From Telopea speciosissima (lineage: Eukaryota > Streptophyta > Magnoliopsida > Proteales > Proteaceae): a stretch of DNA of 64,000 bases. This document shows positions 11,951 to 22,907 of this stretch, piece after piece. The notes below the pieces were generated by a model. That model saw only the letters and a list, made by a program, of their open reading frames with translations, was not told the DNA's origin and searched no databases. Location: positions 30,348,646 to 30,412,645 of the forward strand of contig NC_057925.1 in NCBI RefSeq assembly GCF_018873765.1, given 5' to 3'. A program made the translations under genes and the position numbers. Each line of letters starts with the position of its first letter. Positions within the stretch are counted from its first letter, which is position 1.

Positions 11951-12917
11951 TCAAATGTCCTGGTTAACTTGACAAAGATGTTGTATGAATTTTGATTTGT
12001 CTTCTTCACTTGCATTCAAGAAAAGTCTGGCCACGTCCTTATCTTTCATTAAAGCTATTTTTGCCTGGATTTTCAGGAAGACATCAATACCATTAACTGC
12101 ATCAACTGCATCAGCTACACTTTTTGTAAGTTCTGCTCGTGTGATGTTTTTGTTGACTAGGTTATCTATGGCAGTAGCTATTCTTTTTAAAGGACTTGAC
12201 AATTTTTAAGCACCCCTTTTCTTTTTCTTCTGTTTAGTACCTATGACATTTGAATGAGGCCTACCACGATTACGACTACCACTTGCAATAGGAGTGGAAT
12301 GAACACCTTCACCTGAAATGGAAGTATCAACAATATTGTCATCAATACTTGAAGACTATTCTATCTGCTCATTGTGAATATAGTCAGTTAGGTGCATAGC
12401 ATCTTCCCCTGCTGCAATCTCGTTTCCTAACCAAATCGCAAGGGACATGTGGATGGGAAGCACTTTATGTGACTGCCAATATTTTTGTTCATTTTTCTGC
12501 CACAATCAATTAACAGATATTGTAATATTTATATATATTGTCATATAATATTTATAAATTTGAATTACTGAAAGAAAAAGATTATTACTTTGAATTCAGT
12601 CCACACATGTTGTGGTGCATCGAACCTCAGCTCCATTGCATTCCAGCCCATCCCACTATTTTTTTGTAAGTCACACAAAGATTTTACCCTTGCTTTCCAA
12701 ACTCTATAGTGATTCCGAGTTTGCTCCCAGTCATATATCATTTGATGCTTCTCTTTTATGGCATTTGATATATCCTGCCATTGTTCCTTCCTCAACCATT
12801 GTCTCCAGACTTTCCACTTTTATGTTGTTCTATGAGGCGTTCAAGCATGAAATAAGAGACTTCACTGGGTCATGTTGCAATATCACGTGACTTCTTGGAA
12901 CCATCCTCTGTAGCCAT
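11951..12917 (-). pseudogene. Myb/SANT-like accessory protein of PIF/Harbinger, broken
   Basis: The start codon at 12917 begins MATEDGSKKSRDIAT, then meets a TGA where family members have Trp. A frameshift lies just before WLRKEQWQDISNAIKEKH. The domain then reads on as NHYRVWKARVKSLCDLQK and SGMGWNAMELRF, typical of the Myb_DNA-bind_3 type (W-x-x-I, then R-x-x-x-LK/W spacing, then SG-x-GW). A GT donor after EFK (about 12587) and a gtggcag acceptor near 12500 give an intron. The second exon carries TAG and TAA stops before the C-terminal helix-rich end (SSPLKRIATAIDNLVNKNI to 11951). The family role is DNA binding that recruits the transposase. At least three stops plus a frameshift make it non-functional. 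Confidence 0.68.
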
Positions 12918-13040
12918 TAAATTGATCCTTGACAGATGAAAAAAACTAAACTCCATATAAGAAACTACTCAAGAGTGTTGCATACAAGTATAACATACCA
13001 TATTGACATAAAAAAACAATGATATTCACAATAACCAAAC

Positions 13041-13330
13041 TCAACTTATTCAAATTAGTTTAAAGTAGACTACGTATAAGCATATTACAAATACAAAAGA
13101 AAATCCTACATCAAAACGTATTGTTTCCAAAAAGATTGATATAACTTAATCTTCGTCATCCACATCATACAAAATGTCCATATCACCAGCTTGTTCAAAC
13201 TTGTTCAAAGTAGACTACGCAAAAGCATATTACAAACACAATCGAGAAATTGTTCAAACTTGTTCAAAGTTGTTCAAAGTAAACATATTCAAACATTTTA
13301 ATTTTAAAGAAATTGAGATAACTCAATCTG
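13041..13330 (-). repeat. Diverged tandem duplication of the Harbinger transposase 3' end
   Basis: Two adjacent stretches share the order: a stop region preceded by an acidic tail, then an element with ttcaaagtagactacg and aagcatattacaaa. On the minus strand one copy ends DDVNDSD-stop (13323) and the other DDVDDED-stop (about 13150). The 3' end of the gene and its trailer therefore appear to have been duplicated and have since diverged. Confidence 0.5.
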
Positions 13331-14645
13331 AATCATTCACATCATCAAAATCATTAAGATCATCAGACATATCATCATCATCAACATTGCCTACCATCCA
13401 ACTACCCCACATGTTGTCAGCTATGCCTTCTCGAAATTGATCCTAGTCAACATTACCAACATCTTCAACATCATTGTCATCATCTTCATATTCCACATCT
13501 GTTTCTACTGCTGTGGATGCACTGTTGGAAGTAGATGCTTCTTCTTCCTCAGCTTCAAAAAATGCCTCTTCCTCAGCACTATTTTGAGTCAGAATATGAT
13601 TGTGAAGAAGAACATATGCATTCACAATCTTGACTTGCGTCTTAAAATGATATTATTGCTGGTTTTTCAATATCTTGAATCTGCTCTTTAAGGGCGAGAA
13701 CGCACGTTCAATGCAATTGCGCAACGAGGAATGTCGTAAATTAAACAACTCCTTATCAGTTGGTGACAAATTAGAGTTTTGCCATTCTTTCAAATGATAC
13801 CGAACATTACGGAATGGTCTCAAGAACCCATTCTGATTGGCAAACCCAGCATCAACAAGATAAAATTTACCTTCAGGTACCACTAACCTTCCTTCTCCTA
13901 CCCTGTGTATGGCATTATCTAGTATTTGAGAATCTGATGCCGATCCTACCCAACCAACAAGTATATATGTAAACCTCCTATCAAAATCGCATGCAACTAG
14001 GATGTTTTGGGATATACATCCCTTCCTATCACAAAATATACGATGTTGGTCAACCAGAACCCACGCTGGGATATGTGAACCATCTATGGCTCCAATACAG
14101 TCCTTGAAGTATGGGTAGAATCTTTTACGGTTACTTGTGATTCGTTCATGCGTTGTTGTACTTGGAGGCTTGAGCAGTAGTGGGTACAATTTCATTATTG
14201 CATTCAATACCTTGTTAAAGTATCGACTTATAGTCTCCCCAGAATGGCCAAACATATGTGAAACTACTCGGTTCTTAGCATTGTGGCCAACTGTGTGTAA
14301 AAATATCACCAGTTGTTCATCCACTTGCACTAATTTGTTGTCATACAGAAGACCCCTTTCTCGCATTAAGTGACATAAACTATAAAAGGCCTTCTTGCTC
14401 AGTCTTGTCATGCTTCGACATGTCTTCTCGGTACCACCAATAATTAGTTGTGTCTCAGTAATGCCACGGAGTCTCTGAGTACGGTAAGGCTCTTTATCAA
14501 GGAATAGTTTTGAATACTGGTCCACTGCTATTACAATAGCAGTAGCCACTAAGATGATTACTGTCTGGATGGTTTTCTTGTCAACCTCACCATCACCATC
14601 ACTCTGTATTTCCATGTCATCATCGATTTCTTGATCATAATCCAT
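13323..14645 (-). pseudogene. HARBI1-like (PIF/Harbinger) DDE nuclease with two nonsense codons
   Basis: The ATG at 14645 starts a 441-codon frame, about the usual length for plant HARBI1-like proteins. A helix-turn-helix-like segment lies at residues 109-147. The catalytic triad is intact: Asp188 in CIGAIDGSHIPAW, Asp238 in GWVGSASDSQILDNA and Glu313 in RNCIERAFSPLKSRFKIL. In-frame stops occur at 13653-13655 (TAA after KNQQ) and 13443-13445 (TAG). Translation beyond them still shows the conserved FKTQVKIVNAYVLLHNHI and DQFREGIADNMW ends. The stops remove the family's C-terminal part but leave the triad, so a truncated protein is conceivable. The enzyme cuts and rejoins element ends with its Myb partner, which is encoded downstream. 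Confidence 0.86.
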
Positions 14646-17600
14646 TTATACACTAAGAGGATTACTGTCTTTCGCCCTTCCCCTAAAATTTTGAACTATT
14701 CTTGAATTACAAAACAAAAAAAAAAAAATTGTTAATAGAAAGTAGTCGAAATAAATCATGAAACTATGGGAACACTGAAATAAATCATGAAACTACGGAC
14801 ACTGAAATAAATCATGTTCAATAAAGCAGGGCTGGTCATATATGAATGTCATCTAAGTATTTTCTTTTCAGTTCAACACTTCAATCCTATGGCCTATTTT
14901 AGTGGAATTCTTCATAGTTTCAAGTCATCAATAAGATTGGAGATAATATACCATTCAAATTCTCTTACTTGAGAACACAAAGAAGAAAGGGAAGCCTATT
15001 TTAGGCATGTCTGATGGGCTAGTATAACTCCCCAACCTAGCCGTAGCACATCATAATGAGGAAAAGAATGTAACTTTTCAAGTAGCCTACCAAGGGTAAT
15101 AAGAGATTCAAACTTTTTGCTACTATAAAAGATTTTTTTTTTTCTTCTTTTATTGCTTTGCAAGATCAAAAGAATTTCTTAGAACATATGCACAATTATA
15201 TTAACCAAGGGGCTAATTGATTTTTTTAGGTCAACCAGTGAAATATGTCTAGATTGACAAACACCCCCTGTATCAATAATTCAATAGAGTGTGACAAGGC
15301 AATCTGATATCCAATGTACACATTTTCATAAACATATACTTTAATTTCTTAACTATGAAAATGGCTTTAAACATGGTTCAATGGCCAAACAGGTGGTGGG
15401 GTAGGTAGGATGAACCTTAGGTTCAGGTTACACACCCCTCTTACAAGATCCTAAATAACTCAAATCAGAAAAGTCAACCATCTAATGGTTGGATTGATCA
15501 CAATCAACAAATAAGCAAATCTGAAATTGAAAATCCAGTAATAGAGAATTTTAATGACAAGAAATCATATATTCAGATCAATCCCATATTCAGGATGAAG
15601 GTCAGTTTTTGAATGGTCCTTCCAGTCCCCAATATATGAACAAGATCCAATAGTCAGACTCAGAGTCAAATTAATTCTCAGATCTGGATCCAAAACAGAG
15701 CAAAATCAGGTGATTTCTTAAATAGGCAGATCAGTAGACCTGATCTGCACCAAACCCTGGTTGAGAGTCTCTTTTAGGGAGACCTAGAATATCCCAAAAG
15801 GTTACCTAAATCTAAAGGTCAGATCCTTCTCGGATGAGGACTTGGTTCTCTCAGAAAATAAGCTCAAATCAGGGATTCATTCACAGGACAAAAATATCAA
15901 TTGATAGAGAAGTTAAAATAGTAACTTGCAGGAAACAGAGTATATTAAGTAATTTCAAAATTCTGATTATTAGGACTTAGTTTGGATAAATAACTCAACT
16001 TGAGCCAAACCTATAAAAACGTGGATGGCTTAACTTAAGCCAAAACCCCATGTCTTCTCTGGAATGGTCAGATCTGCAACTTTTGGTTAGAAAGGGAAGC
16101 CTATTTAGAACCATTCCATCATCATAATCATACATTCATTCTAGGTTGTTGGATGAGCAAATGTTCTAACAGAGTAGACTCTGGTGCACTCTTTTTTTTT
16201 TTGGGTGGTTGTAGTCTAGCAGAATGAGAATGGGTTATTCTTTCCATCATTTAACCCTTTCCATCTTGGTTGAAGCCTAACTATCTCACTGATCTTGTTA
16301 GACTTCTTGGAATCCATGTAGTCTTTGCAGAAAGATTCTCTGAGCCTTTCCTTCCCGAAATACTTGTTTGTGTAAATGTCAAATGGATGAAGTTGAAATT
16401 TATAGACGTTAGTATGCCTAAGGTCCAAAATCTTCTTTATTTTTTTTTTGACCTTTTTCTTTAATATATTTTACCCAATTCTATTTATTTAATTTGGTTG
16501 CTGTTGTAACTGTCTTAAGAATCAAAACCAATCAGTCTTTCATTTGTTTAGTCCCTAGATGAGTCCTGACTAGTTTCCAGATTTTATGAAGGTGGGCCAT
16601 CCCTCTCTCTCTCTCTCTCTCCCTCTCTCTCTCTGTGTTAGCACTTATTTATATTTTCCTTCTCTGTTTATAATTTTTTGATAAACTTCTCTGTTTCTAG
16701 TTTAAGTGCTCAAATTATAACCTTATTTATTGCTTTGGTTTCTGATCTAACTGCTTCAACAGTAAAAAATTGTAGGCATCTGGTTCTCAGTTTCTTAATA
16801 CTAATTTATTTTTTCTCAGGTTTGTCTTGGTATCTTAAATTTGATGTGTATCTGATGTTATTAATTGCTTTTTTTTTTAAATCTATTTTTCTGGTTTTTC
16901 TATTTGTTTAATGGATCTTGCTCAGTACACGGAAGATCGTGGAAGATAGCAATCAAGAGTATTCCATGTGAAATGCACATTGATTGAGCAGCTAAATCTC
17001 AACGCGAATTTGCAACATTCACAATCCCCCAACAGCCCTATTAGCTTTTGAACAAACTCATCTTCAACCATAGCATAACAGCTGCAAGCAACCGTTGTAG
17101 GTGCAGAAGATAATACAATTAGTTAAAAAAAATTGTATTAGACTACAAGACATCACAAGTTCTAAAAAGAAAATTTAGGAACATAAAACGCAATCAGCCT
17201 TGGTGAGAGATCTTCTCAATGTATCTTTTTCTTCTCAGCGTCAGTATATAGGATATTCAACTAAGACTTGTCCAAAGTACCAAGTACATTAACAACACTA
17301 GGAAGACATAAATAATAGAACCCTTCTATGAGACAGGGAAAGAACATAAGTAGAACCTCACCTGAACAGGAACCCTAGCCGGAAATCTTCTATTTCAACC
17401 TGAAACAACAAAACCCTAAATTAGAACTAAAATCCTAAACAAAAGACACCATATGCAATAGACTAGGATAGAGAGCGAGAGAGAAAGAGAGAGCAGAGAT
17501 GAAAGATGAGTATGAAAGAGAGCAGAGCGAGAGTGATGAAGATAGGGAGTGAGTGCGAGAGAAAGAGATTATTACTTTTTTCAGCAGCTTGGTAGCAGGC

Positions 17601-18094
17601 CTCGTCCAAGCTTCCACAACTCTTTAACCTCTTTTCGTTTTCAAAGGTAGCAGGCCTTTTTTCAGCAGCTCTTTTCAGCAGGCCTCGTCCAAGCTTCCTT
17701 GTCAGACTCTCTCAAAGCTTTTCATTTTTGTCGACAATGAAAGAGAGCAGAGAGGGAGCGAGAGAATCCGAGAGAGAGAGAACGCAGGTTCAAGGCATGG
17801 AAGAACGATCGTTGTTTCCTTAGTAGGTCACGAGGGAGTCTGAGAGAGAGAGAACATAGGTCACGATTTTCACGAATTGTTTTTCGATTTAGGGCAAGAA
17901 GCTATCATTCAAAGTTGGATGATGCTATTTATACTAACCCTAGAATTTGTAATTCATATATGAGTTCACCTAAAGAGGTAAACTCAGATGTGGATCATGT
18001 TTAGTGTAAAAATCGGAATCATGCAATTCTTGTAATCCATTGGAATTAGGTAACCAAACGGTTTTATTAATTTAGAATTATGGTCCGACAGAAC
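14646..18094. other. Non-coding stretch upstream of the Harbinger transposase
   Basis: No convincing ORF. A 27-28 base unit with actgaaataaatcatgaaact repeats about three times at 14746-14816. Long ct-rich runs lie at 16603-16634 and ga-rich runs at about 17465-17570. The block gcaggcctcgtccaagcttcc occurs at 17595-17615 and again at about 17679-17699. Read on the minus strand, 17340-17900 has the ccctaa- and ct-rich look of a plant 5' leader, which fits a promoter for the Harbinger gene, but this is inference. Confidence 0.4.
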
Positions 18095-18128
18095 ACCGTT
18101 CTGTTGATTTACGCAACCAAACACGCCC
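18095..18128 (-). repeat. Transposon terminus of GGGC...TGTTTGG type
   Basis: On the minus strand it reads GGGCGTGTTTGGTTGCGTAA, followed by an internal acagaac-acc-gttctgt palindrome. The same first 16 bases recur at the right end of the element ending at 24824. Ends of this form are common in PIF/Harbinger and some hAT elements. It could close the Harbinger element at 11951-14645 or belong to a separate relic. Confidence 0.5.
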
Positions 18129-18349
18129 TATATTACTAAATTAGTGTTTTGTGTGACGGTTGTCCATATTTAGAAAAGAGAAACTTTTGAGTTTTTTTTT
18201 TTCAAAATAAGACGAAGATTGCCTTGCATCATTAGAGATATCAAAACCGACATTGAGGATTTTTGCAGAGCCGATATCCCCAAGGGTTTGAAATTCCCAA
18301 GAACCTTTATCTAATTCAGAAATGGAGAGTGCATTCAATCTGGGTTGAG

Positions 18350-18659
18350 AGGAGTAAGACCCATTGAGCTGATTATCATGGTTGGTCTTTCTTGTTGTTT
18401 TGTAGTTAGTTTTGGTTTGTTCTTTTATTGCCTTCTTGGGCTAGTGGTTTTTGGAGTTTTTTCAATGTAGAGGATCCTAGCCCGGAGTCTTAGCAATCCA
18501 GATCCTCTATGGTGCAGCTGTCCCAACGATCTATACTGTGTAGACACAAGGTAGTACGTAATGACCACCTTCTAGTCCTGAGTCTTAGAAGGCTGCCCTT
18601 GTGTTGTATTTATTTTCTTTTCTTTTAGCAATAAATTGATTTATCTATAAAAAAAAAAA
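18350..18659 (+). mobile_element. Poly(A)-tailed retroposon 3' end (LINE-like)
   Basis: A pyrimidine-rich stretch ends in agcaataaattgatttatctat followed directly by a run of 11 A. Plant L1-type LINEs end with a similar untranslated tail, an aataaa-like signal and poly(A). No reverse-transcriptase sequence is present, so this would be a severely 5'-truncated copy. A processed cDNA from another gene is an alternative. I did not find a clear target duplication. Confidence 0.35.
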
Positions 18660-18808
18660 GTATCAAACTCTCCCAAGAAAAACGAAAGAAAGAGTAAGAC
18701 CACATTTAATGCAAGGGATTATTTGTTTCACTCTTATTTATATAAAAAAGGTGAAATTGATGGTACAAGATCCACCTTAGTATATACTACTAGCAGCTAG
18801 CCAGTAGA

Positions 18809-19553
18809 TTAGCTGGAGGAAGATGGAGGGCCGCTGCAATCATAAGCAAATATGCCGCCCACACAGCCATGGACTTTACAATTAGGGTAGGGCGGATTAG
18901 TACAATAGGATGGTGACTGAAAAAGCGGGTCTTGGATTGAGACATCATCAGTATTGGTGTACAAGCACTCTTTATCTTTCTCTGTTGGTGCTGGTGCTGG
19001 TGCTTCTTCTTCTTCATGAGGAGGACTCATTTTTATTGCACACACACTTATTTTTGATGCACCATGCCATGCACTCATGGTCAGAGCCTATCACACACTC
19101 CTTGTCAGTGGTGCAATGTTTCACCTTTGGATGTGCTTCATCATCAGTATTGGTGTATAAGGACTCTTTCTCTTTCTCTGCTGGTGCTTCATCATCAGTA
19201 TTGGTGTACAAGGACTCTTTCTCTTTCTCTGCTGGTGCTTCTTCTTCTTCATGGATTGAGGAGGACTCATTTTTATTGCACACACTTATTTTTTATGCAC
19301 TGTGCCATGCACTCATTGTTAGAGCCTATCACACACTTCTTGTCAGTGGTGCAATGTTTCACCTTTGGATGTGCTTCATCATCAGCTTGAACCCGTGTCA
19401 AGGATAGCAGACCTACAAAGAAAGAACAACTGAGATTACATAAAAAGATTAATAACTAAGCAACAATGAAGAGAGAGAGAGAGAGAGAGAGTAATCACAT
19501 AAAATTGTCAAGAGAACAATAGAGGAAGCCAATGTGAAAGAAACTCTAGTCAT
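18809..19553 (-). pseudogene. Secreted precursor with tandem cysteine-rich domains, frameshifted
   Basis: Exon 1 (19553-19499) encodes MTRVSFTLASSIVLLTIL. An 86-base intron with a ct-repeat (19498-19413) follows. Exon 2 completes a signal peptide ending VQA (residue 28). A cysteine-rich domain, HCTTDKKCVIGSNNEC onward, is followed by an acidic linker (EEEEAPAEKEKESLYTNTDD, partly doubled) and a second copy with pattern C-x5-C-x7-C-x3-C-x4-C-x-C. A different C-terminal module has C-x7-C-x4-C-x8-C and ends at 18811. The spacing resembles defensin-like or nodule-type small secreted peptides, but I do not recognise the family. A 2-base loss in domain 1 (tgtgtgcaataa) and a 5-base loss after domain 2 break the frame. 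Only the signal peptide plus a five-Cys domain 1 could be made. Confidence 0.62.
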
Positions 19554-19822
19554 GATTCTTGTTGAGTGAGTACGAAAGGTGTAATAGGTTTTTTCCAATC
19601 TCTATGTTGGAGCTCCATAAATAAGGAGAGACTTAAGACATAGAAAAATTTATTGTGGATCATGTCAGGATTCTGTGGGTATATAGTTTCCTATATATAT
19701 TTTCTCATTTGACATTCAAGCTTGGCTCCTTTTGGGAGAAATTCTTTGTTTGGATTTCGTACCCCAAAAAAAAAAAATTCTGACTTCATATCCATTAATG
19801 AAAGATGATATTAGTTCCTCTA

Positions 19823-19888
19823 TGATAAAGAACATGCATGTGGATAAGGAAAGCAGAGAGCATAAGCGATGATAAAGAACATGCATGT
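19823..19888 (+). repeat. 19-base direct repeat next to a transposon end
   Basis: tgataaagaacatgcatgt occurs at 19823-19841 and 19870-19888, 47 bases apart. The second copy runs straight into the left inverted repeat of the 19883-24824 block. Aberrant excision or insertion at this end is a possible cause. Confidence 0.6.
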
Positions 19889-21084
19889 TTGGTTGAAGGA
19901 TTCTGAGGAGTCGGATTCGACGGAATCCGGATTCTGTAATTTTTCGCGTGTTTGGTTTCTTGGAACCCAGTTCCGTGTTGGATTCCAAGAATCCATGAAA
20001 ATCCATTTTTCGGTGTAAATTTGGGAATCCACAAGAATTCGCCCCTTGGGGTGAATTCCAAATCGAGTCCAGGATTCTAGGCCCTCATATATATGGCATG
20101 GATTCTTGTGGACTCAAAAAATTGGGATTGAAACGAAGTTCGATTGCTAGGGTTTGGTCTTCAGCCTTCTCGTTTTCTTCTCCATGGAACCGAAGACGAA
20201 GACAGTCTCTGCAACTCTCTTTCTCTCTCTAGTCTGAAACGAAGGCTCTTCACGACTCTCTTTCTCTCCTTGGTCTTCAGCCATCTCGAAACGAAGATGA
20301 ATCTGCAACTCCAAGGAATTGAAGATGAATCTGCAAGGCAAATCGACTCCATTGCAAGGTCAAATCGACTCCATTGCAAGGCCAAATCGGCCTTTTGCAA
20401 CTCTCTCACGCAAACCCTTCTCTGCGCGCATCTTTAACTACTATGCGACTACATTGCAAGGTCAAATCGACCTTCTGCAACTCTCTACTACTTGATTGAA
20501 AGTACGCATGCAAAGCTGAAGCTCGTCTCTCTCTCTCTCTCTCTCTCCTACTCCCATTCCCTTATTTTTTTTTACTTCCATCCTGAAAAACCCCCAATTT
20601 TTTCCATAAGGATAAAACCCTAAATCTAGGTTTGCGGTGGGTTCTGGTTAAATTTTTTTGTTTTATGTACCATTTCTTGGTTATAGTTTGCATCATTTTT
20701 GTGTTTTCCCGTTATGAATGTCAAAAGCAAAAATCAGAGATGGGCCATGTTGTTTTGTTTAAGTTTCTGTGTGGATCTAGAGTTATTGCATATTATTGTT
20801 TTGTTCAAGTTTCTGTGTTTTGACAATTTTTTGATTTAGAGGGGGTTGGGTTTGAGATCGATAGAGTGAGAGAAAGCAGAAAAGAAGACAGCTTTGACGA
20901 AAGGAGAGAAGAATCATCGAGCAGGGGAGAGAGGAAATATTTTAGGAAAGTCTTATTGATCGTTTGGCTCGTCGACAACTCTTGCTTGCGATTGATTATC
21001 GTTGAGTTGTGTGAAATCTCAGTCGTCATATAGGTAACTCATGGATCCCTGCTCTAATTTCTTTTTTTTGAATTTCTTCTGTTA

Positions 21085-22907
21085 AAAAAAAAGGTTTTGC
21101 TATGGATATTATCCCTCTCCCATATTGAATCCTCACTGATAAATTGACCTCTGCTTCATAGGTTAAATTCCTGATTTGGATAACCAATTCATCTACTGCA
21201 ACAACATGTTCTTGGTCATCTGCTCTCTCTGCATCTTTGAGGAAGGAACCCATTGTTGGACAAGTGTGTGTGCCCATCAAACCCGGTTCGGTCCGGTTCA
21301 ACCTGATTCACCTTTGTATTGAACATTTATACATTTTAGTTTAATATTGTCACATGCGATATGAATTTTTGGAGCATTATGTGTCCGTAAGTTATACTTA
21401 AAATGGTAGTCGCGACTAGGGTTTGGGCTGGGCACCCTTATCATATGGTCGTTGCATTGGGTATGCCTAGACATGTGATGTCAGGGTACGAATGCGAGTG
21501 CTCACATGTTTGATGTGTGCATTGGCGAAGAATCTACTTTGTCGATTCCCTCATGTATTACTGCCAGATGTAGGAAGGGATAGACATGTGTCATCGATAC
21601 CCTGTACCTGAGGGAACCCTGTCACTGCAAAGTGTGATCGCATTCTTTGGTTCATCAATGACTGAGACTCAAGCGAGTCCAAGTCGGTATTCTGGGAATG
21701 CGTGAACACTTTTGTGAGTGAAGGAGTTATCCAACACGATCACCACTGCCCGATTGGGGAACATCAAGATAGAGACTGTCTGTGCATGGTCGGATCAGAA
21801 TCTAGATCCAGTACTGTTTTGAAAATGGTTTTTGCAAAATTTATTTTACATAAAATGATACATTATTTATAGTTATTTCAAATAAAGTGTTTTATCGAGT
21901 TTTGCGGGACCCGATCGGATGCACATATGTTCTTATATGCACATGTACTATGGATTGGGGTTTGGCAGTACATGTGTACATGCCCTAGATTCCATAATGA
22001 TGGTGTTGATTAGTGGGGGGGTTGTATATGATAAATTGTTATCATATAGGGAGTTATTTGAAATTTACTAATTTAATTGGCTCTTTATTTAATTAATGGA
22101 TTTGGTGCTAATTGTAATTATTCATTAATAATTAAATAAAGAATTTAATTAATACTTTCCCTATTAGATTCTGCTTCTTCATCTGTGTAGCACTTTGAGT
22201 TTAAACAGAACTGCCAGACTGAGAGAGAGAGAGTCAGACTCTCACTAGGGCTCTATTAAATCTATCTAGGATTTAATTAAACCCTATTATTATAAATAGG
22301 GGACCATAAAATGCAGAAGAGAGGAGCTCTCCATGTTTTTGGAGCAGACACTCTCTCTCCAGGTTAGAGAGACCACTGTCTATTGGAGGAGCAACACTTG
22401 AGGCTCACCAGGTTAGCAGTTCTTTATTGATTCTTTCTGTTCATTGATTATTAATATTTATGGGATGCGAAAGAAACTCTAATCGATTAATTTCTGCTAT
22501 GCATTCGAGTATGGGATGGATCCCTCTTGCCATGTGATGGACTAGAGACGAATTTCTCCGTCCCTATTGTGATAATTAATTTTATGGGACGCAATAGGGA
22601 AGGAGAAACCCTAATAGGGATGCACTAGGGTTCCCATGGGCGACCATGGGAAACCCTAAAATTTAATGGGGCACCCATGGGACACTATGGGATAACCCAG
22701 GGTATGCAAAACCCTAATTTTTTTGTATATTGGTTTCCCTAGGGAACCATGGTTTGATCCCTGGACCGTTGTTTGACCAACACCCATAAGTTTTAATTGG
22801 TCTCCAAGGGTCTTCACCTGATCTTCCACTCCAAGAAACAAGTCTACTTCTTTCACAATCACTTGGCACAGGCTATCCAAGACATTCAAAGTAATTGAAG
22901 CTGCCAT
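21085..22907 (-). pseudogene. N-terminal fragment of a CC-NBS-LRR resistance gene, split by a solo LTR
   Basis: The minus-strand ATG at 22907 begins MAASITLNVLDSLCQVIVKE and continues to QVKTLGDQLKLMG at about 22783. The frame then resumes at 21253 as GSFLKDAERADDQEHVVAVD and LVIQIRNLTYEAE. This is the Rx-type coiled-coil (Rx_N) start of plant intracellular immune receptors (pattern FLKDA ... QIR-x-x-YEAED). The break is exactly the 1,529-bp solo LTR at 21254-22782 with its CCCAT duplication, and removing one duplication copy restores the frame. After YEAE the homology fades by about 21085 and no NB-ARC or LRR is present. It is therefore a truncated fragment that was later interrupted, not a simple disrupted gene. 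Confidence 0.72.
21254..22782 (+). mobile_element. Solo LTR, 1,529 bp, with CCCAT target duplication
   Basis: The unit starts TGTTGGACAAG and ends TTGACCAACA, so the ends are inverted (TGTTGG/CCAACA). The 5 bases before it (21249-21253) and after it (22783-22787) are both CCCAT. A TATA box, tataaatagg, lies at 22291-22300 on the plus strand, which sets the orientation. No internal retrotransposon sequence is present, so this is the product of LTR-LTR recombination. The lineage (Copia or gypsy) cannot be told from the LTR alone. Confidence 0.88.

Larger units (their letters stand above)
11951..14645 (-). mobile_element. PIF/Harbinger DNA transposon, two-gene core
   Basis: A HARBI1-like nuclease gene (13323-14645) is followed on the same strand by a Myb/SANT-like gene (11951-12917). 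Both are hallmarks of plant PIF/Harbinger elements, in which the Myb-like protein is needed with the nuclease for transposition. The interval given covers only the coding core. An end reading GGGCGTGTTTGG on the minus strand at 18128 may be the upstream terminus, but I found no convincing partner to the left, so the outer limits are open. Both genes carry stops, so the element is dead on its own. Confidence 0.72.

Noticed and set aside
18141..18338. 65-codon minus-strand ORF near the transposon terminus
   Set aside because: No recognisable domain and no partner exon. Kept out of the gene list.
20144..20437. ORFs in the ct-rich region at the left of the TIR-bounded block
   Set aside because: Simple-sequence bias on both strands and no motif. 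More like a 5' leader than coding sequence.
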